NCBI GenBank assembly: GCA_025642075.2
Contig: JAODUO010000476.1
Coordinates: 263,501 to 327,500 of the forward strand
Reading direction: 5' to 3'
From: Ridgeia piscesae
Taxonomy: Eukaryota; Annelida; Polychaeta; Sabellida; Siboglinidae
Length of the DNA stretch: 64,000 bases
A model generated the notes under the pieces. That model saw only the letters and a program-made list of their open reading frames with translations. It was not told the DNA's origin and did no database searches. This document shows, in pieces, positions 60,276-64,000 of this stretch; positions within the stretch are counted from its first letter, which is position 1; each line of letters opens with the position of its first letter. The translations under genes were made by a program, and so were the position numbers.

Positions 60276-60525
60276 CGCAACAGTCTCCTCTGTTTGTTAT
60301 CACTACATCCCGTATTTCGTAGACAGCTCCGAGGTCAACTTGCCACCAGTTTCCCACCCTCTTTGTCGAGTGTGTGCAGTTAAACTCATCAAGAGTGTGT
60401 TTCCAATTTCTGTCGCCATCAACTGCTCTACTTGACTTGGCGTTGTATTTTGTCGTTGATTGTTTTGTGGGCTTCCCCAAAGCCAAATTCTTCGTCCAAT
60501 CAAGTTCGTCAGCTTGTCCAATCAA
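60276..60525 (-). CDS. Fucolectin-type N-half exon
   Basis: Donor tgcg/gtaagt, best acceptor cttacacag. Reads IGQADELDWTKNLALGKPTK, QSTTKYNAKSSRAVDGDRNW, KHTLDEFNCTHSTKRVGNWW, QVDLGAVYEIRDVVITNRGD and CC. A textbook FTP N-half: NLALGKPT-QS, A-DGD, C-H, WWQVDLG, IRDVVI-NR-DCCG. With this acceptor the entry phase is 0, not 1 as in its sister at 61737-61979, so the 5' boundary is uncertain or the acceptor has shifted. Confidence 0.85.
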
Positions 60526-60871
60526 CTGTGTAAGGTTGAGTGTATGCGTGTACGTGCGTGCGTGCGTGCGTGCGTATTTTATTCACATAAAATTAGTATT
60601 TGAGGTTTTGTGCTCGTCATTCGAACCTTATTATTTCAATAATGATATCATGAGTACATTAACACGAATTTGTTCTCGACACGGTTATTCCCTTCTTCTT
60701 CACTTCATGGTGGACCGACAACGAATTGGACATCTATAAGTTATGACATTATGCATGAGAACGTGCTAAGTAACCGATTTTATGCAATTTACTCAACATA
60801 AAATTTAACAGTTTAGAATAAAGCTGATTTACTTAAAGCTGATTTGTTTTATAAACAACGTTGTGTCTTAC

Positions 60872-61064
60872 CGTTGACCCCAAATACTTCGACTTCACAT
60901 AGGGTGAGTGTCTGAGCTGCCTTGTTTGTCAGTTGGATCTTGACGATATTACCGATGGAGCCTGGCCTACACGATATGCGCCTTGTTATTTAATTGCCCA
61001 CATGGCACATCGGCGAGAACTCCCATCAAGCTGTACTTCAATCACGATCCCTTAAGACGTCCAG
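60872..61064 (-). pseudogene. Decayed fucolectin C-half exon
   Basis: Paralogue of 56044-56250, with acceptor and donor still visible, but 193 nt instead of 207. It lost one base near the start (gggatcgtgattg vs tggattcgtgattg) and about 13 bp in the middle, giving stops. The 3' part, including CEVEVFGVN, is preserved. Copy A of the unit therefore cannot encode a complete domain. Confidence 0.8.
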
Positions 61065-61390
61065 CTGTCATATAAGATGAATATTGTTGCAGCCGATTTA
61101 TAAGTTATAACGTAGAATTAATAAGACCATTTTCTTTCAACGTGTCCTGTCTAGTATTTGTTTTTATTGATTACGAACAGTGCTACGTTGACACAACTCG
61201 ATCGCGTTTGGATCAACTTAGCGCAGCAGTGTCATGTCTAGCAATTGTTTTTAACCATTTCCGTACGACATGCCCATCTAGCGGCCGCATTGCTTGTGAT
61301 ACTTGTACGGCAGGTTTTGCCATTCAAAGCGTTTCAACTCAGATTTTGTCGGTTTTTGAAGATGGATTATCCATACCTGCGGTGGCTGCA

Positions 61391-61564
61391 ATGGCGGCAG
61401 GTAATACTTTAACCAGTGATTTCCCATCGTATGTTTTGGATGGTTTATTTGTTAGTTTTGGCGAAGAAACTATATCGGATGATGATGGCATTCGAAACTA
61501 CGACGATGTTCGAGAACCTTGCAACGAAACTGACCGTGACAGCGGGAGTATTTTTGATCGATAA
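61391..61564 (+). CDS. Duplicated ORF of unknown function, open copy
   Basis: ATG at 61391: MAAGNTLTSDFPSYVLDGLF, VSFGEETISDDDGIRNYDDV, REPCNETDRDSGSIFDR, then a stop at 61562-61564. It is shared with the frameshifted copy at 56581. The comparison suggests the sequence was once coding, but 57 residues without a domain, inside a lectin intron on the opposite strand, is more likely a mobile-element or gene-fragment relic. Confidence 0.35.
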   Translation: MAAGNTLTSDFPSYVLDGLFVSFGEETISDDDGIRNYDDVREPCNETDRDSGSIFDR

Positions 61565-61736
61565 TCGGACGCCAATGATGACACAAGTTACTGCATCAAA
61601 CCGGAAGAAAGGCAGCGTACCGTGTTGTCAATGTAATATAGTGCAGCTTATTTTACTCGCTGGATAAGACTGAAATGGTTACTGATTCCGAACAACGTTG
61701 CGTGGACACAACTCGATCGCATTTGGTTCAACTTAC

Positions 61737-61979
61737 CGCAACAGTCTCCTCTGTTTGTTATCAGTACATCCCGTATATCGTAGATCGCTCCGAGGTCAAC
61801 TAGCCACCAGTTTCCCACGGTAGATGCCGAGTGTGTGCAGTTAAATTCATCCAAAGTGTTAGTTATACATCTGTCGCCATCAACTGCTCTACTTGACTTC
61901 GAGTTGTATTTTGTCGTTGATTGTTTTGTGGGCTTCACCAAAGCCAAATTCTTCGTCCAATCAACTTTGTCAGGTTGAA
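61737..61979 (-). CDS. Fucolectin-type N-half exon
   Basis: Acceptor ctgtcgtttctag, donor tgcg/gtaagt, 243 nt, phase 1-1. Reads VQPDKVDWTKNLALVKPTKQ, STTKYNSKSSRAVDGDRCIT, NTLDEFNCTHSASTVGNWWL, VDLGAIYDIRDVLITNRGDC and C. Full N-half landmarks. Its acceptor lies only 14 bp from the end of a 530-bp (CA)n tract. Confidence 0.88.
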
Positions 61980-61989
61980 CTAGAAACGA

Positions 61990-62525
<536 letters not shown>

Positions 62526-63012
62526 ATACACACATTTATTATAAAAAGAAATACAACTTATGGTAAATATAATTTAATAGTAACATTAAAAAAGCTATAC
62601 TTTGTAATTAATATGCATGCTATATATAAAAACACATTATATTTATTATATAATTAACGTAATAATACACTATACCAAAACACTCTGATACTATACCAGA
62701 CTGTAGCACAACAGCGCTACACTGTGCCACTACACCTCACTCTGACACTAACAAGGAAGTAAGTTTCCCAGAATGACACATCCCGACATATATCGGGAAC
62801 AATAGAATACTAGCTGATGCCACGTTATTATTAGCAGCCATGAAATAGTAATTGACAGGTGTGTGTGTGTATGTTTGTGTCGATCACCTGAAAAAGAACA
62901 CTTGTTTGACAATGACAAACAAATTAGGTGTGCTCAGGCTTAGTTCGCTAACTTATTTTTAATTTTGTCTCTGCTTAATTTTGATAAACAAGAACAGAAA
63001 AGGTTGTCTTAC

Positions 63013-63225
63013 CAACGCCATTCACTTGAACTTCACAGAAATGTATAGAAAATGATTTGAGTACATTCGAACCTATCCAGATATGTCTCCCTGTCGTGCC
63101 AGGGAAACACTGGAACACGTTCTTTTGTCCCAACCTCCAGAATCTCTCCTGAACAGTGGCACACAGATGTGGATCTTCTCTCAGCGCATCGTAGATCTGG
63201 ATATACATGCTAGGAAAACTGTCAG
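63013..63225 (-). CDS. Fucolectin-type C-half exon
   Basis: Acceptor taccttttccag, donor cgttg/gtaaga, 213 nt, phase 1-1. Reads DSFPSMYIQIYDALREDPHL, CATVQERFWRLGQKNVFQCF, PGTTGRHIWIGSNVLKSFSI, HFCEVQVNGV. Landmarks LCATV, QCFPGTTGRHIWI, FCEVQVNG. Its N-half partner lies to the right, outside the window or in the unresolved end. Confidence 0.85.
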
Positions 63226-63614
63226 CTGGAAAAGGTACAATGGTAGAGTTAAGGACAATTTATACACAGCGACTGATACTTCAACTACTGCAAACTAACG
63301 CAATACAATCCCTCAACCATGCAACGCAAAAGTTTAACACTGCTAGAAGTGGGTTGGTGCATGTGCATAGCTCCAAGCTTTTCTACGTTCTAGCGTTCGC
63401 TAGCATATTCGACCACGCGAATGAGCCATAGTAATTTGTTTATAGTATAACTAACAGACTTGCGTGATTTATGCACGGGAAAACATTTACGGTGGTTTGT
63501 GTACTCGCACATGCCTTTTGAGAGCGTCAAATCGACGGTTTAATTAAACCTAAGAATCGGAAAAAAATTATGTTAACAATGCGCGGTTCTGCTCGTGGAC
63601 ATTCACTCGGACGC

Positions 63615-64000
63615 TGGAATTTCGCTGGATGGCAGACATATGGTTTTATCCGACCCAGTAAACTCAGGTAACAGCGGCGCTGCCGCGAACATTTTTTAAA
63701 TGCATTGGAGACAGGGAGAGTGGGACGGGGTGACGGAGGGACGGAGGGACGGAGGGACGGAGGGACGGAGGGACGGAGGGACGGATTCGCTGGATGGCAG
63801 ACATATGGTTTTATCCGACCCAGTAAACTCAGGTAACAGCGGCGCTGCCGCGAACATTTTTTAAATGCATTGGAGACAGGGAGAGAGGGACGGAGGGACG
63901 GAGGGACGGAGGGACGGAGGACGGACGGAGGGACGGACGGAGGGACGGACGGACGGACGGACGGACGGACGGACGGACGGACGGACGGACGGACGGACGG
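63615..64000. repeat. 164-bp tandem block and (GGAC)n array at window end
   Basis: ttcgctggatggcagacata ... attggagacagggagag occurs at about 63620-63718 and again at 63785-63884, each followed by gacggaggg / ggac tetranucleotide arrays that run to the end of the window. Highly GC-rich compared with the rest. Confidence 0.9.

Larger units (their letters stand above)
60590..61979 (-). repeat. Tandem-duplicated lectin unit (copy A)
   Basis: This block (N-half exon, ORF copy, C-half exon, tail) is repeated as copy B at 55000-56743 plus 60108-60525: 61737-61979 matches 60276-60525, 61575-61735 matches 60108-60270, 61230-61560 matches 56330-56743, 60872-61064 matches 56044-56250, and 60604-60780 matches 55080-55250. 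Copy B was later split by the 3.36-kb transposon. Confidence 0.85.

Overview
The window looks like nuclear DNA of a marine invertebrate animal. Genes are split into many small exons with GT-AG introns. Introns are full of microsatellites, minisatellites, CR1/L2- and RTE-type LINE fragments, tRNA-derived SINEs and DNA transposons. There is no operon structure, Shine-Dalgarno signal, CRISPR array or rRNA. The species cannot be named from sequence alone; a lophotrochozoan or another invertebrate rich in F5/8C-type lectins fits.

Left half (about 1-33.8 kb, + strand): one large gene. I join 24 exons (252-33702) whose intron phases all agree. The predicted protein matches, as I remember that family, the sperm Ca2+ channel auxiliary subunit CATSPERB. 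It has an extracellular beta-propeller-like region, a C-terminal block with the NYRPPS / IPLTDN / YKQCAGK landmarks, one transmembrane helix and a short cytoplasmic tail. The extreme N-terminus lies upstream of the window. A poly(A) signal follows at 33769.

Most striking feature: several intronic tandem arrays of this gene are copies of its own exon-intron junctions. The 30-bp array at 29.94-31.82 kb repeats the acceptor plus the first codons of exon 23. The 22.69-24.39 kb array repeats the end and donor of exon 17. The 32.2-33.47 kb array repeats the acceptor and first codons of exon 24. The 51-bp array at 16.64-16.83 kb repeats the acceptor of exon 15. Weaker traces occur at exon 2 and exon 16. 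The introns therefore carry dozens of cryptic splice sites and may have grown by junction duplication.

The same gene's introns hold a three-level transposon nest (SINE, then a 3.0-kb hAT-like element, then a 1.59-kb element with 100-bp inverted repeats and 8-bp target duplication), two short hAT-like MITEs with 8-bp target duplications, and a 664-bp fold-back element with a 10-bp target duplication.

Middle (33.8-39.4 kb): mostly non-coding, with palindromic repeats and a decayed mobile-element ORF.

Right half (39.4-63.2 kb, - strand): a cluster of exons encoding fucolectin-type (FTP / F5/8C-like) lectin domains. Each domain is split into an N-half and a C-half exon and all are phase 1-1. 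Tandem duplication, transposon invasion (3.36-kb TIR element at 56.74-60.11 kb; nested LINEs at 46.2-50.1 kb) and decay have left an unbalanced set of half-domains, with in-frame TGA codons in two exons and a frameshift in a third. Three further terminal or linker exons lie at its 3' side, one cysteine-rich and resembling a chitin-binding domain. The window ends in a (ggac)n-rich tandem array.
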